Below are positions 18,136 through 26,471 of a stretch of 64,000 bases of DNA, one piece after another. The notes beneath the pieces are model-generated. The model did not search any database. It was given only the letters and a program-made list of their open reading frames with translations, and was not told the DNA's origin. Each line of letters opens with the position of its first letter. Position 1 is the stretch's first letter. Location: the NCBI RefSeq assembly GCF_001658025.2, contig NZ_CP014007.2:744001-808000 (forward strand). Direction: 5' to 3'. Origin of the DNA: Kosakonia oryzae. GTDB taxonomy: Bacteria > Pseudomonadota > Gammaproteobacteria > Enterobacterales > Enterobacteriaceae. Made by a program: the position numbers and the translations under genes.

Positions 18136-19214
18136 CCGAGTATCAGCTATGGCTAAAGCAGCAAGCAGAAGAAGAGAGGGTTCAAAAGGCAGCACCATAA
18201 ACCCTGTTGAAAGTGGATCGCAATGGTGTCATGTCAAGGATGACGAGGCTGGGGATTTACGTGATAGATAATTCAATATAAGCCCCTACTCGTGCATCAT
18301 TTCTTTATTACCTTTCCCGTCAAAGGAATTAAGTAACAAAGGGTTCTTGTTTCTGTGAGGTAATATCTTATTTCCCATCCGGGATTGTACGGAACAGTAA
18401 CTGATATTCACGTCCTGATAATAAATCAGGCTAAATTCGTTAATATAAATATGAGGTTCAACCGCACACCCGTTATTTAATTATTTATTTCTAGCTGTAC
18501 TTGCCTGCAATACTGCCTGCCGTCAGGAAACGCTATAGGTTACATGATGTTTTCGCTTTTTGTCTTTTTAGCGAAGATAAAGTGTATTTCAAAGACACTT
18601 TTTTGGATCGTGCGTGATTATTCTTAATTTTGATGAAATTAAAAAACACATTTAAAATTATAATGAATTTGTATGTTTTATTTGCGCGAGGAATAGAATA
18701 TTCTTCTGGTTTTTAAATGAAATGTGGCATTTAAGGCTAATTAATTGCTGGATATTAATATGCTATTTTTATTTTATCACGTTTATCTGGTGCTTAATCA
18801 ATAGTTGAATCCTATTGTTTTGGTTTTTTATGTTTAGATTTATTTAAATATTAGATTATTATTCTTTGTTTGTTGTTGTTTTTGCTTTTTTATTTTTAAG
18901 TGGTCAGGGTGGGCAACGGTGAATACCCCGGTTTTTGCCGCGCTGGCGGATATTCCATCAGGATATTTTATGCTATTTATAAATATAGCTAATAGTTATG
19001 CGAGATCCTGAAGGGAGATTTGCTGATTCTATTTTTTTATTGAAAATATCCCCTGGTATTTTTATCGGGGATTGAACCGCCTATTATTGCGGTTTATTTA
19101 TTAAATAAGATGATTCTTATTGTTTAACGGATGAGTATTTAAGCGATGAATTGTTAACAATAAGCAAGCGCTAATAATTTGTTATATGTTTGAACTGGTC
19201 CGGAATTGAGCTAT
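18136..19214. other. AT-rich 1.1-kb region in front of hrpS, no convincing gene
   Basis: Apart from the last codons of small doubtful frames, I see no gene. A 40-codon frame at 18149 has no ribosome site. A 30-codon GTG frame (18919-19011) sits in a short GC-richer patch and is also doubtful. Hairpins with ATCCCC/GGGGAT and ACCGC/GCGGT arms lie at about 19047-19092. The base composition is far more AT-rich than the hrp genes, as in promoter regions bound by H-NS-type silencers. It most likely holds the hrpS promoter and its controls. Confidence 0.5.
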
Positions 19215-20183
19215 ATGAAAAAAGATGAAATGGTAACAAGAACAATAATGGAGTTACCTGTAGTACTGGGTGATGAAAAAGAAATCGATGAAGTCAATTA
19301 TATGGAGGATATTCATCGTGATTTAATGCCTTTACTAAACACCATAGCGCCGCTTAACGTCGATTTATTACTGGAGGGGGAAACGGGGACCGGGAAGGAT
19401 ACTCTGGCTCAGCGGCTTTATAATAACTCCGGGTTAAAGGGCCGTTTTGTGTCGATAAACTGCGCGGCTATTCCCGAGTCGTTAGCTGAAAGCGAGCTGT
19501 TCGGTGTTACTGCGGGCGCCTATACGGGGGCTAATCACTCGCGTGCGGGTTATATTGAAAGCGCCACTGAGGGGGTTCTGTTTCTTGATGAAATCGACAG
19601 TATGCCATTGAGCCTGCAGGTTAAGTTTTTGCGTGTTCTGGAGAGCCGTACCATTTGCCGGCTTGGAAGCACGCAAAGCGTGCCGCTGAAGTTACGTGTG
19701 ATTGCCGCCAGCCAGAAACCGCTGAGTGAGCTGGTTGAAAAGAAGCTTTTCCGCCAGGATCTCTATTTTCGACTGGCCGCCGTAAAGATTGCGTTACCCG
19801 CTTTGCGCACGCGAATTGAATGTATCATTCCGCTTTTCCGTAAATTTTCTGATGAAGCATCGCAACGGCTGGGGTGTGCATTGCCAAAGATGACCACCCA
19901 GCTTGTGGAGCGCTTATTGTTGCATAACTGGCCGGGGAATATTCGCGAGCTGCGTGGTGCGGCAGAACGGTTTGTCCTTGGGATACCACCGTTGAATAAT
20001 GAGTGTTGCCCGGAGCATGAGTGTCTGCGCCTGCGCGATCGCATGCGGCGCATCGAATATTGCCTGATTGAAGATTGCCTGACCCGCCATTCCAATCGCG
20101 TCGTGAGCGCCGCTCATGAACTGGGCGTACCGCGACGTACGCTATACCAACGCATTAAATCTCTTTCGTCCCGGCAGGATTAA
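19215..20183 (+). CDS. hrpS: sigma-54 enhancer-binding activator HrpS
   Basis: A 322-residue AAA+ activator with no N-terminal receiver or sensor domain, typical of HrpR/HrpS. Visible motifs: Walker A GETGTGKD (55-62), the sigma-54-contacting loop GAYTGA (101-106; usually GAFTGA), Walker B VLFLDEID (121-128), and a C-terminal Fis-type helix-turn-helix (ELGVPRRTLYQRI). It should remodel RNA polymerase-sigma-54 at the hrpL promoter. In P. syringae two paralogues (HrpR, HrpS) work as a hetero-hexamer; only one is present here, as in Erwinia/Pantoea. The start is uncertain between 19215 and 19230. Confidence 0.92.
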   Translation: MKKDEMVTRTIMELPVVLGDEKEIDEVNYMEDIHRDLMPLLNTIAPLNVDLLLEGETGTGKDTLAQRLYNNSGLKGRFVSINCAAIPESLAESELFGVTAGAYTGANHSRAGYIESATEGVLFLDEIDSMPLSLQVKFLRVLESRTICRLGSTQSVPLKLRVIAASQKPLSELVEKKLFRQDLYFRLAAVKIALPALRTRIECIIPLFRKFSDEASQRLGCALPKMTTQLVERLLLHNWPGNIRELRGAAERFVLGIPPLNNECCPEHECLRLRDRMRRIEYCLIEDCLTRHSNRVVSAAHELGVPRRTLYQRIKSLSSRQD

Positions 20184-20198
20184 TTTTTTATCCCGGCG

Positions 20199-20226
20199 GG
20201 AACGCGTCAGCTAACCGCAATACTCA
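20199..20226 (+). promoter_or_regulatory. hrp box for hrpA
   Basis: GGAACG, 15 bases, ATACTCA, 51 bp before the hrpA start codon. The -35 core GGAAC is intact; the -10 keeps AC..A. Confidence 0.7.
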
Positions 20227-20276
20227 ACAGATGAATGACACGTCATTCAATCCTAAATCTGATGAGGAGTAAGGTC

Positions 20277-20486
20277 ATGAGCAATACGACTAACGGTGTA
20301 AACAGCGGTAACAGCGATGCTCTGCGTAATCAGTATCAGTCTGAAATGGATAATGTACAGAGTGAATCCATGCAGGATGATGTGGCTAAAGCAGAACGCG
20401 ATCGTAAAAACGCATTCGTATCTGGTTATGCGAACTCAGTGACGACAATGATCAGCTCGCTGGCGCAGAACAAAATCCAGTTTTAA
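20277..20486 (+). CDS. hrpA: Hrp pilin subunit
   Basis: A 69-residue, highly polar, predicted all-helical protein lacking cysteines, with Ser/Asn-rich N-terminus and a C-terminal helix (FVSGYANSVTTMISSLAQ). These are the hallmarks of HrpA/SctF pilins, which diverge so fast that size, composition and position are the best guides. It lies between hrpS and hrpB, exactly where hrpA is found in P. syringae and Erwinia. The ATG follows GAGGAGTAAGGTC. A hrp box precedes it and a strong terminator follows it. Confidence 0.85.
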   Translation: MSNTTNGVNSGNSDALRNQYQSEMDNVQSESMQDDVAKAERDRKNAFVSGYANSVTTMISSLAQNKIQF

Positions 20487-20490
20487 AGCA

Positions 20491-20527
20491 ACAGGGAACC
20501 CTTTCTCATGGGTTCCCTGTTTTTTTA
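20491..20527 (+). terminator. strong hairpin terminator between hrpA and hrpB
   Basis: A perfect 10-bp stem (ACAGGGAACC/GGTTCCCTGT) with a 10-base loop, then seven T, 5 bp after hrpA. No separate promoter is visible before hrpB, so partial read-through would set the pilin:basal-body ratio. Confidence 0.88.
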
Positions 20528-20546
20528 TTTCGCTGAGGTACTTACC

Positions 20547-20921
20547 ATGAAGATCACCTCTTCTGCATCACAACATGTTTTGCCGGTTAATGACGCTCTG
20601 GCACCGGCCGGGATGCAACCCGAGAGCGGCGATGTTGCTTTTTTCTCTTCTGCCCTCGGCCAGCCCGAAACCGTGACGGCTTCATTGAGCACTGATGGCA
20701 CCAACAATCTCTTCAACCAGCTCTCTTCTGCGTTCAACAATCTTGAAAGCGATAAAAAAAGCATGGATAGCGCGCTGCGTAAGGCTTCTCGTTCGACCGA
20801 CCCGCTGGTGTTGAACCAGGTCGATAGCCAGCTTTCCAACTACTATCTGGAAAGCATGATGAACGCCAAAATTGTGGCTAAAACAGTTCAGGGCCTGGAA
20901 AAGCTCACCAACATGCAGTGA
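20547..20921 (+). CDS. hrpB: T3SS inner-rod protein HrpB (SctI)
   Basis: A 124-residue polar protein. Its C-terminal segment (LESMMNAKIVAKTVQGLEKLTNMQ region) is the conserved oligomerisation helix of SctI/HrpB rod proteins. I chose the ATG at 20547 (GAGG ribosome site); the frame upstream reads through the terminator hairpin. It stops 7 bp before hrcJ, and hrpB-hrcJ-hrpD-hrpE are tightly packed. Confidence 0.85.
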   Translation: MKITSSASQHVLPVNDALAPAGMQPESGDVAFFSSALGQPETVTASLSTDGTNNLFNQLSSAFNNLESDKKSMDSALRKASRSTDPLVLNQVDSQLSNYYLESMMNAKIVAKTVQGLEKLTNMQ

Positions 20922-20928
20922 ACGCATC

Positions 20929-21726
20929 ATGCAAAAATTCTGGCGAAAATCACTTTTGGCTGCGCTGCTGGCCCTCTCGCTCACAGGATGTAACCCGTTG
21001 GTGGTGCTGAACACCGGACTTTCTGAAAATGATGCTAACGACATCATCGCCGAACTTTCCCACTACAATATCGCGGTGGATAAGCAGATTGATAAAGAGG
21101 GCGTAACGATACGGGTTGATAGCGATGACATCGCCCGGTCTGTACAAATTCTGAATGCCAGCGGGCTTCCGCACAAAGCCCGAACCAATCTGGGTGAGGA
21201 ATTCCAAAAAAGCGGCATTATCTCCAGCCCGCTGGAAGAGCAGGCGCGTTATATCTTCGCGTTGTCACAGGAACTGGAAGCCACCTTGTCGCAAATCGAC
21301 GGTGTGGTGGTGGCGCGCGTCAATGTCGTATTGGCGGAACGCGTAGCGCCTGGCGAGCCAGTACAGCCCGCTTCTGCTTCCGTGTTTATCAAACACACGC
21401 CCGATCTGGATCCGGACACTATTGAACCCAGAATTCGCCAACTGGTGGCTGCCAGCATTCCTGGGCTGGCGGGAAAAAGCGATGACGTCATTTCGATCGT
21501 TTTTGTACCTGCCGGGGTGTACCACGATCATATTGAACAGGTCATCCTTGGGCCATTTCGTTTTACGTTGTCTGAATACGCTACGGTCAAACAGGGGTTT
21601 TTTACTGTGCTGGGGCTACTGCTCCTCACTGGCGTGGTGATGGTACTGAAACCCCGCATTCAAAAACGGCTGGCAAAGAAAAAGTTGGCTGCGACGTCGG
21701 TAGCTGATTCGGGCAGTCGGAAATAA
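20929..21726 (+). CDS. hrcJ: T3SS inner-membrane ring lipoprotein HrcJ (SctJ)
   Basis: A 265-residue lipoprotein of the YscJ/HrcJ/FliF family. It has a signal peptide with lipobox LTGC (Cys21), two periplasmic ring-building domains (the first with SENDANDII and the second with PASASVFIKH), and a C-terminal membrane helix at about 211-235 followed by a basic tail. It forms the inner-membrane ring. The ATG at 20929 starts the signal peptide. Its TAA shares one base with the ATG of hrpD, indicating coupling. Confidence 0.95.
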   Translation: MQKFWRKSLLAALLALSLTGCNPLVVLNTGLSENDANDIIAELSHYNIAVDKQIDKEGVTIRVDSDDIARSVQILNASGLPHKARTNLGEEFQKSGIISSPLEEQARYIFALSQELEATLSQIDGVVVARVNVVLAERVAPGEPVQPASASVFIKHTPDLDPDTIEPRIRQLVAASIPGLAGKSDDVISIVFVPAGVYHDHIEQVILGPFRFTLSEYATVKQGFFTVLGLLLLTGVVMVLKPRIQKRLAKKKLAATSVADSGSRK

Positions 21727-22310
21727 TGCGCAATATGGAAACCGAGTGGTTTGAATGGTGGATACAGGGCTTTTGGCTTGAAGCAGATGCCAGTTGGCAC
21801 TACCTGCCATTTTTCCGCCTCGACCCGGAGTGGCGTACCCGGTTATCCCGCTCTCATCACACGGCAATGGCGCATCAGTTAAGGGTACCCGACACGTTGC
21901 CGGGTGCGCCGGATACTCGTCTGCTGGCGTTGTGGCAGGCGGACGCCTCGCAACGCCAGTTAATGTTGCGGCTGGTGAGTGAAATTTGCCAGCAACACAG
22001 CATGACCGCAGCTCTGGATGATGAGCAGCGCCTCTGGTGTCTGCGAATTAGCAAAGCGCTGCGTCCGGAACAGTGGCTACCGTCAGCGCTGGATTTCACT
22101 ACTGAACCTTGTCGAATGGCGCTGGCTTTACTGGCATCGCTCTTTCCCGTCTCCACCTGGCTGCGGCTGCGTTTCTGTTTTGACAGCCAGACTGTCACCC
22201 AGCTTCCCGCGTTTTCGCGCCCATTGCCCGGCAACAAGCTGCAGACGTTATGGGATGCGGTTATCTGGCGCACTCAGCAGCAAAATGAGGCGGCGCATGT
22301 GGAAAATTAG
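21726..22310 (+). CDS. hrpD: T3SS sorting-platform protein HrpD (SctK)
   Basis: A 194-residue Trp-rich soluble protein (ETEWFEWWIQGFW at the N-terminus). In Hrp1 systems hrpD lies between hrcJ and hrpE and is the SctK component linking the sorting platform to the membrane ring. Sequence conservation in this family is low, so the call rests mainly on position, size and the Trp/Leu-rich pattern. It overlaps hrcJ by one base and hrpE by 14 bases. Confidence 0.8.
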   Translation: MRNMETEWFEWWIQGFWLEADASWHYLPFFRLDPEWRTRLSRSHHTAMAHQLRVPDTLPGAPDTRLLALWQADASQRQLMLRLVSEICQQHSMTAALDDEQRLWCLRISKALRPEQWLPSALDFTTEPCRMALALLASLFPVSTWLRLRFCFDSQTVTQLPAFSRPLPGNKLQTLWDAVIWRTQQQNEAAHVEN

Positions 22311-22893
22311 AGAAATTGTTCTGCCTCCCTCGCTGATGGCTGGCGAGGGCGCGATAGTGCCCCGCGAAGTGCTGGACGAACATCGGCAGGCTCAGGCGCT
22401 GCTGCGCCAGGCGGAACAGGAGGCCGGGCAGATCCTTGCTGCTGCCCGTGAAGAGGCTGAAAGACAGGTACTGGCAGCACGGGCTGAGTGCGAGATGCAG
22501 TTTCTGCAAAACGCCGAAACCGTGCTGGAAGAGTGGCGGCAGGCGCGAGCGCAGCAGGAGGAAAACCTGGTGTCGCAGGCGCAACAGTTGGTCAGCGCGG
22601 TATTCGTCCATCTGTTTGCCCGGACCAGTGACGAGCAAAAAATAAGCGCCCTGTTGCGTCAGATATTACAGGCGCAGACCGCAGAAAAAGGGAGCAGCGC
22701 CACGCTCTGGTGCCATCCCTCCCAGTTTGATGCCGTCGGCAACTGGTTGCAGGCTCATGCAAGCCTCGACTGGCTCCTTCAGACAGATGACGCGCTTGAA
22801 ACACATCAGCTGCGATTACAAACCACCAACGGCGAACTCAGTGTGAACTGGGAACATCTGCAACAACGGTTGCTGAACACGCTGCAGGCATAA
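22297..22893 (+). CDS. hrpE: T3SS ATPase stator HrpE (SctL)
   Basis: A 198-residue protein of the SctL/FliH type. After a short N-terminus (MWKIREIVLPPS) comes a long charged coiled coil with AEQEAGQILAAAREEAE (about residues 38-100), then a C-terminal globular domain that binds the ATPase HrcN. I placed the start at ATG 22297 within the end of hrpD, because the frame upstream of it is a shadow of hrpD. Confidence 0.87.
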   Translation: MWKIREIVLPPSLMAGEGAIVPREVLDEHRQAQALLRQAEQEAGQILAAAREEAERQVLAARAECEMQFLQNAETVLEEWRQARAQQEENLVSQAQQLVSAVFVHLFARTSDEQKISALLRQILQAQTAEKGSSATLWCHPSQFDAVGNWLQAHASLDWLLQTDDALETHQLRLQTTNGELSVNWEHLQQRLLNTLQA

Positions 22894-22906
22894 TTTTTTG
22901 CCGCAA

Positions 22907-22933
22907 GGAACTTTCAGGAAAACTTTCTACTTA
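22907..22933 (+). promoter_or_regulatory. hrp box before hrpF
   Basis: GGAACT, 14 bases, CTACTTA, 30 bp before the hrpF start. The spacing is one base shorter than the N15 of the other boxes, so strength may be reduced. Its position matches the hrpC (hrpF-hrcC) operon promoter of P. syringae. Confidence 0.6.
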
Positions 22934-22963
22934 CTAAGTGATGTCCACCCAAAGGAGGAAAGT

Positions 22964-23197
22964 ATGAGTAATTCCTATGATATTCAACGAAACCTGGATT
23001 TGCAGCTGGCGCGCGTGCACCACTCGGTTGCTGAATTTGCGCAAGGGACACTCTCACTGGAAGGCGGGCCAGGGGTAGGCGATGTCATGGCCTTTAAACA
23101 GGAACTGCTGCAAGAGTCAGCCGCGAATTACACCGCCAGCCAGCTTGGTTCCCTTAAACACAATCTGAGTAAAGCGATTATCGACTCGATTAATTAA
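22964..23197 (+). CDS. hrpF: small T3SS protein HrpF
   Basis: A 77-residue helical protein at the head of the hrcC operon, the place of hrpF in P. syringae and Erwinia. It contains GGPGVGDVMAFKQEL and ASQLGSLKHNLSKAIIDSIN, giving two short helices as in small needle-subunit-like or chaperone proteins. A near-perfect Shine-Dalgarno (AAAGGAGGAAAGT) decides the start. Unlike the reference operons, no hrpG follows; hrcC begins 32 bp later. Confidence 0.75.
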   Translation: MSNSYDIQRNLDLQLARVHHSVAEFAQGTLSLEGGPGVGDVMAFKQELLQESAANYTASQLGSLKHNLSKAIIDSIN

Positions 23198-23205
23198 TAC
23201 ATAAA

Positions 23206-23225
23206 ACGGCTCGTTTTGGAGCCGT
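23206..23225 (+). promoter_or_regulatory. hairpin overlapping the hrcC ribosome binding site
   Basis: ACGGCTC/GAGCCGT pair around a 6-base loop. The GGAG that would serve as Shine-Dalgarno of ATG 23230 lies in the loop-proximal arm. There is no T tract, so a terminator is unlikely. Confidence 0.45.
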
Positions 23226-23229
23226 TCTC

Positions 23230-25368
23230 ATGCTGCGCATTATCTATATTCGGGATGCATTAATAATGCTGAGAACATGTTTTATCAGGGGCGAAGACAG
23301 GGAGAGTGACGCCTTGCGTGCGTTTGCTCGTTTGTTACGTGTCATCCTGTTTTTACTGGCGAGCGCGTCGGGTATTTACGCCAATAGCGTCCTGGCGCAG
23401 GTGCCTGCCGAATGGCAAAACGGCGCTTACGCTTATGCGGCGCAGGAGACATCCTTGCGTACGGTTTTGCAGGATTTCGCCAGCAGTCACGGCGTGAATT
23501 TGCATATGGGCGAAATTCCGGACAGCACCGTTAATGGGCGGCTGCGTGCCGACAGTGCCGCCGCGTTTCTTGATCGTTTGGCGCTGGAGTATCGATTCCA
23601 GTGGTTTGTCTACAACGACACGCTCTATATCAGCCCGCAATCGTCGCAGGTCTCTAAGCGCATTCATATCGCGGCCGATGCCGCGCCCGACCTGAAACAG
23701 GCGCTGGAAGGTATTGGTTTGCTGGAGCCGAAATTCGGCTGGGGCGAACTGCCGGATGATGGCGTCGTTCTGGTCACCGGACCGCCGGAATATGTCTCCC
23801 TGGTGAACGATTTCAGCGTGCAGGATAAGGATAACAAAGAGAATAAGGAGATGATGGTCTTCCCGCTGCGCTATGCCTCAGTGGCCGATCGTCAGATTAA
23901 ATACCGCGACAAAACGCTACTTGTGCCGGGCGTGGCCAGCATCATTAATGAATTACTTGGCAAGAAAAACCCCCGGACGGCATCGGGCGTGCGCGCGGGT
24001 GATGATGCCGATCACAAAGCCACGACTGACGCGTTTGAAGAACAATCGGACAGCATTTTATCCCGACTAGTGCAAAGCCAGGACACGCGTATTAACGATG
24101 ACAACGATCCCCTCGTTCCGGGCATGAACCCGATGATTTCGGCGGACGTGCGTAACAACGCGCTGTTAGTGCGCGACGATCCTAAACGTCGTGAACAATA
24201 TCGGGCGCTGGTGTCGCAAATAGACATCCCGCAAAAGCTGGTGGAGATCGACGCGCTAATCGTGGATGTTGACCGTAACGCACTTTCGACACTCTCTGCC
24301 AACCCTGGCGGCACCTTCGGCAATGTGACTGTCGGTTCCTCAATGTTGCAAGGCAGTAGCACGCTTTTTGTCACGGATTACCGCCGTTTCTTTGCGCAGA
24401 TTCAGGCGCTGGAAGGGGAGGGAAATGCCTCAATTGTCGCCAATCCATCGGTGCTGACGCTGGAAAACCAGCCCGCCGTGATCGATCTCAGTGACACCGC
24501 TTTCATTACCGCTACCGGTGAACGCGTCGTGAATATCGAACCTATCACTGCCGGGACCAGTTTGCAGGTGGTGCCGCGTGCAATTGGCAGCGGCAGTAAA
24601 GGGACGGTTCAACTGGTGGTGGACATCGAGGATGGCAAAGTGGACCGGGGCGACGAGGGCGAGGCGACCGGCGCACAGCGCGCTACCGTCAGTACTCAGG
24701 CGCTGGTGCAACAGAGCGGTTCGCTGGTCATGGGGGGCTTCCACTCACGTGAAACCGGCAATGTCAGCCGCCGCATCCCGATTCTGGGCAGCATCCCCTA
24801 TATTGGCGCGTTATTTTCCTATACCCGGCATGAAACCTCGCAACGTGAACGGCTATTCATTATTACGCCGCATCTGGTGGGGGATCAGGTCGATCCGACC
24901 CGCTATATCGGTGATGAATCACGCAACCAACTGAGCGACGCGATGAGTGAAGTCCAGCGTCGGCAGAAGTACGTCTCCATGAAAGGCGACGTTGAAAATG
25001 CGATGCGCGATCTGGCGGAAGATAAAGTACCGCTCGGTTTTAGCGCAGGCGGCGAAGGGATCAGTTTGGCGGGGTTATGCGACAACCTGAACGGTATCGA
25101 GTACGACGTCTCGCGCAGTCAGTGGTACAGCAACCGCACCATACAGATAACGGTCGGCGTGATAAGAAACATCACCCTGAAACCCCTGCGTTTTGATGAG
25201 GCGGTGTGCCGCGACGATGAGGTGCTGGCCGTTGCGGTATGGCCGGGCGCTTTACTGCAACCGGGAGCGTCGGCGGAAGTTTACGTCGCCTGGCAGACGC
25301 GCGACGTTGCTCGCGGTTCCCGCCAATCACTGTTGTCCCCCATTGCAGAACGTAAGGAGCCACGATGA
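23230..25368 (+). CDS. hrcC: T3SS outer-membrane secretin HrcC (SctC)
   Basis: A 712-residue secretin that forms the outer-membrane channel. It has an N-terminal signal region (hydrophobic LLRVILFLLASASGIYA), then N0/N1/N3 ring domains, then the conserved secretin barrel with VPRAIG, a GGFHSRET..RRIPILGSIPYIGALF segment and LFIITPHLV. The start may instead be ATG 23266, 12 codons later; neither ribosome site is strong. It sits directly behind hrpF; the usual hrpG between them is absent. Its end overlaps the start of hrpT by 4 bases (ATGA). Confidence 0.95.
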   Translation: MLRIIYIRDALIMLRTCFIRGEDRESDALRAFARLLRVILFLLASASGIYANSVLAQVPAEWQNGAYAYAAQETSLRTVLQDFASSHGVNLHMGEIPDSTVNGRLRADSAAAFLDRLALEYRFQWFVYNDTLYISPQSSQVSKRIHIAADAAPDLKQALEGIGLLEPKFGWGELPDDGVVLVTGPPEYVSLVNDFSVQDKDNKENKEMMVFPLRYASVADRQIKYRDKTLLVPGVASIINELLGKKNPRTASGVRAGDDADHKATTDAFEEQSDSILSRLVQSQDTRINDDNDPLVPGMNPMISADVRNNALLVRDDPKRREQYRALVSQIDIPQKLVEIDALIVDVDRNALSTLSANPGGTFGNVTVGSSMLQGSSTLFVTDYRRFFAQIQALEGEGNASIVANPSVLTLENQPAVIDLSDTAFITATGERVVNIEPITAGTSLQVVPRAIGSGSKGTVQLVVDIEDGKVDRGDEGEATGAQRATVSTQALVQQSGSLVMGGFHSRETGNVSRRIPILGSIPYIGALFSYTRHETSQRERLFIITPHLVGDQVDPTRYIGDESRNQLSDAMSEVQRRQKYVSMKGDVENAMRDLAEDKVPLGFSAGGEGISLAGLCDNLNGIEYDVSRSQWYSNRTIQITVGVIRNITLKPLRFDEAVCRDDEVLAVAVWPGALLQPGASAEVYVAWQTRDVARGSRQSLLSPIAERKEPR

Positions 25369-25550
25369 GGCTGCGTTTATTCATGCTGGCGCTGCTGAGC
25401 GCGCTGCTGTCCCACTGCTCCTCTTATCACGGCAATGGCTGCGGTTCAGCCCAGTGCCGTCCTTTGTCGGCGAGTCACCAACTGGTTATCTGGTGGCCGA
25501 CGGATATGCGTAATGGTACACAGGATTATTCCCTGGTCCCTGTTCGCTGA
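25365..25550 (+). CDS. hrpT: small lipoprotein HrpT
   Basis: A 61-residue protein with a short signal peptide followed by Cys18 (LLSHCSSYHG). This is a slightly atypical lipobox, since His precedes the Cys. The position right after hrcC with a 4-base overlap and the size are those of HrpT, thought to be a pilot for the secretin. In P. syringae and Erwinia, hrpV comes next; here the next gene is a harpin. Confidence 0.75.
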   Translation: MRLRLFMLALLSALLSHCSSYHGNGCGSAQCRPLSASHQLVIWWPTDMRNGTQDYSLVPVR

Positions 25551-25582
25551 AACTCAATCAACCTGATATATGAGGTCAAACT

Positions 25583-26404
25583 ATGAGCCACTTAATTAGC
25601 GGGATGCTGGGGATGCCGGGAAAAATGTCAGCGGCATTAAACCTCACGCCGCAGGGAGCAGCGGCTAATATTTTGAAAAACATGGGGGAATCGATGATTG
25701 GCAATATCTCTTCGTCATTAACCCACCGGTTGTTCTCTGGCTGGCCCAATCAGCAGCAGGGGGGAGGGCACGCCATGCGGGATCAACTCATGGATCAGGT
25801 GCTCAGGTTCATGGGCATTATGCCGCATAACAACCCCTTTACGATGAGTTCGGACCAGCACGAAATGCATGCCTTCAACCAGGGGATGGCTAAGGGAATC
25901 ATGGAAGGCATCAGCGGGCTGCCGCTACAGAATATGCTGTCACTGCATCATAGCCGCGATTTTAACCAACTCGGCAATATCATCGGTTTTCAACTGGCCA
26001 ATAAAGCGGGACTGAGCGCGCTGATGGATATGAGTGCCAGTTCGATAAAAGGTGCTGATGGGGCGCTTTCCGGCGGTGGAAAAGTCGATGGCGCTTCGCC
26101 GCAGATCAGAGCTGAACTGGGTAAATTTATGGATCAGCATCCGGAGATTTTCGGCAACCCCACCAGCCCGAATGGCGCGCAAAACCCAAAAAGCTGGGAA
26201 GATGCGCTTAAAGACGGCAAGCCATTAAGCGACGCTTCACTGAAACAGTTCCAGATCGCGAAAAATGATCTACAGATGGTGATGACTGGCGGCACGATTT
26301 CCGCATCTCAGGGCTCTGCCCCTAACATCTCCGCGCTGGTCAATGCGGATGCGCAGTTGTATGTCAGCAACATAAAACAGGATGCCTTAACATTACTCTC
26401 CTGA
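25583..26404 (+). CDS. hrpN: HrpN-type harpin
   Basis: A 273-residue acidic, Met/Gly/Asn-rich, Cys-free protein without Sec signal. Its C-terminal half follows HrpN of Erwinia: DFNQLGNIIGFQLANKAGLSAL, then KFMDQHPEIFG (181-191), then KSWEDALKDG and SLKQFQIAKNDL. The N-terminal half lacks the long poly-Gly tract of Erwinia HrpN. Harpins are secreted helpers that act at the plant plasma membrane and aid translocation. It lies 32 bp behind hrpT; no separate hrp box is seen, so it is probably read from the hrpF promoter. A position after hrcC-hrpT is as in Erwinia, not P. syringae. Confidence 0.87.
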   Translation: MSHLISGMLGMPGKMSAALNLTPQGAAANILKNMGESMIGNISSSLTHRLFSGWPNQQQGGGHAMRDQLMDQVLRFMGIMPHNNPFTMSSDQHEMHAFNQGMAKGIMEGISGLPLQNMLSLHHSRDFNQLGNIIGFQLANKAGLSALMDMSASSIKGADGALSGGGKVDGASPQIRAELGKFMDQHPEIFGNPTSPNGAQNPKSWEDALKDGKPLSDASLKQFQIAKNDLQMVMTGGTISASQGSAPNISALVNADAQLYVSNIKQDALTLLS

Positions 26405-26426
26405 AACCCGTGAGCGGGGCACACAC

Positions 26427-26459
26427 AACGGGCCGGGAAATCACACCCGGCCCGTTTTT
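26427..26459. terminator. bidirectional terminator between hrpN and hrcU
   Basis: An 11-bp stem AACGGGCCGGG/CCCGGCCCGTT with an 8-base loop and five T on the plus strand. It lies between two converging operons and can serve both. Confidence 0.85.
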
Positions 26460-26471
26460 GTTGGTCGCGTT

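Noticed and set aside
18149..18271. 40-codon frame MAKAASRRREG...
   Set aside because: No ribosome site, no domain, and composition unlike its neighbours; probably chance.
18389..18415. GGAACA followed by TTCACG in the hrpS upstream region
   Set aside because: Spacer is about 11 bases and the -35 element is imperfect; not a hrp box.
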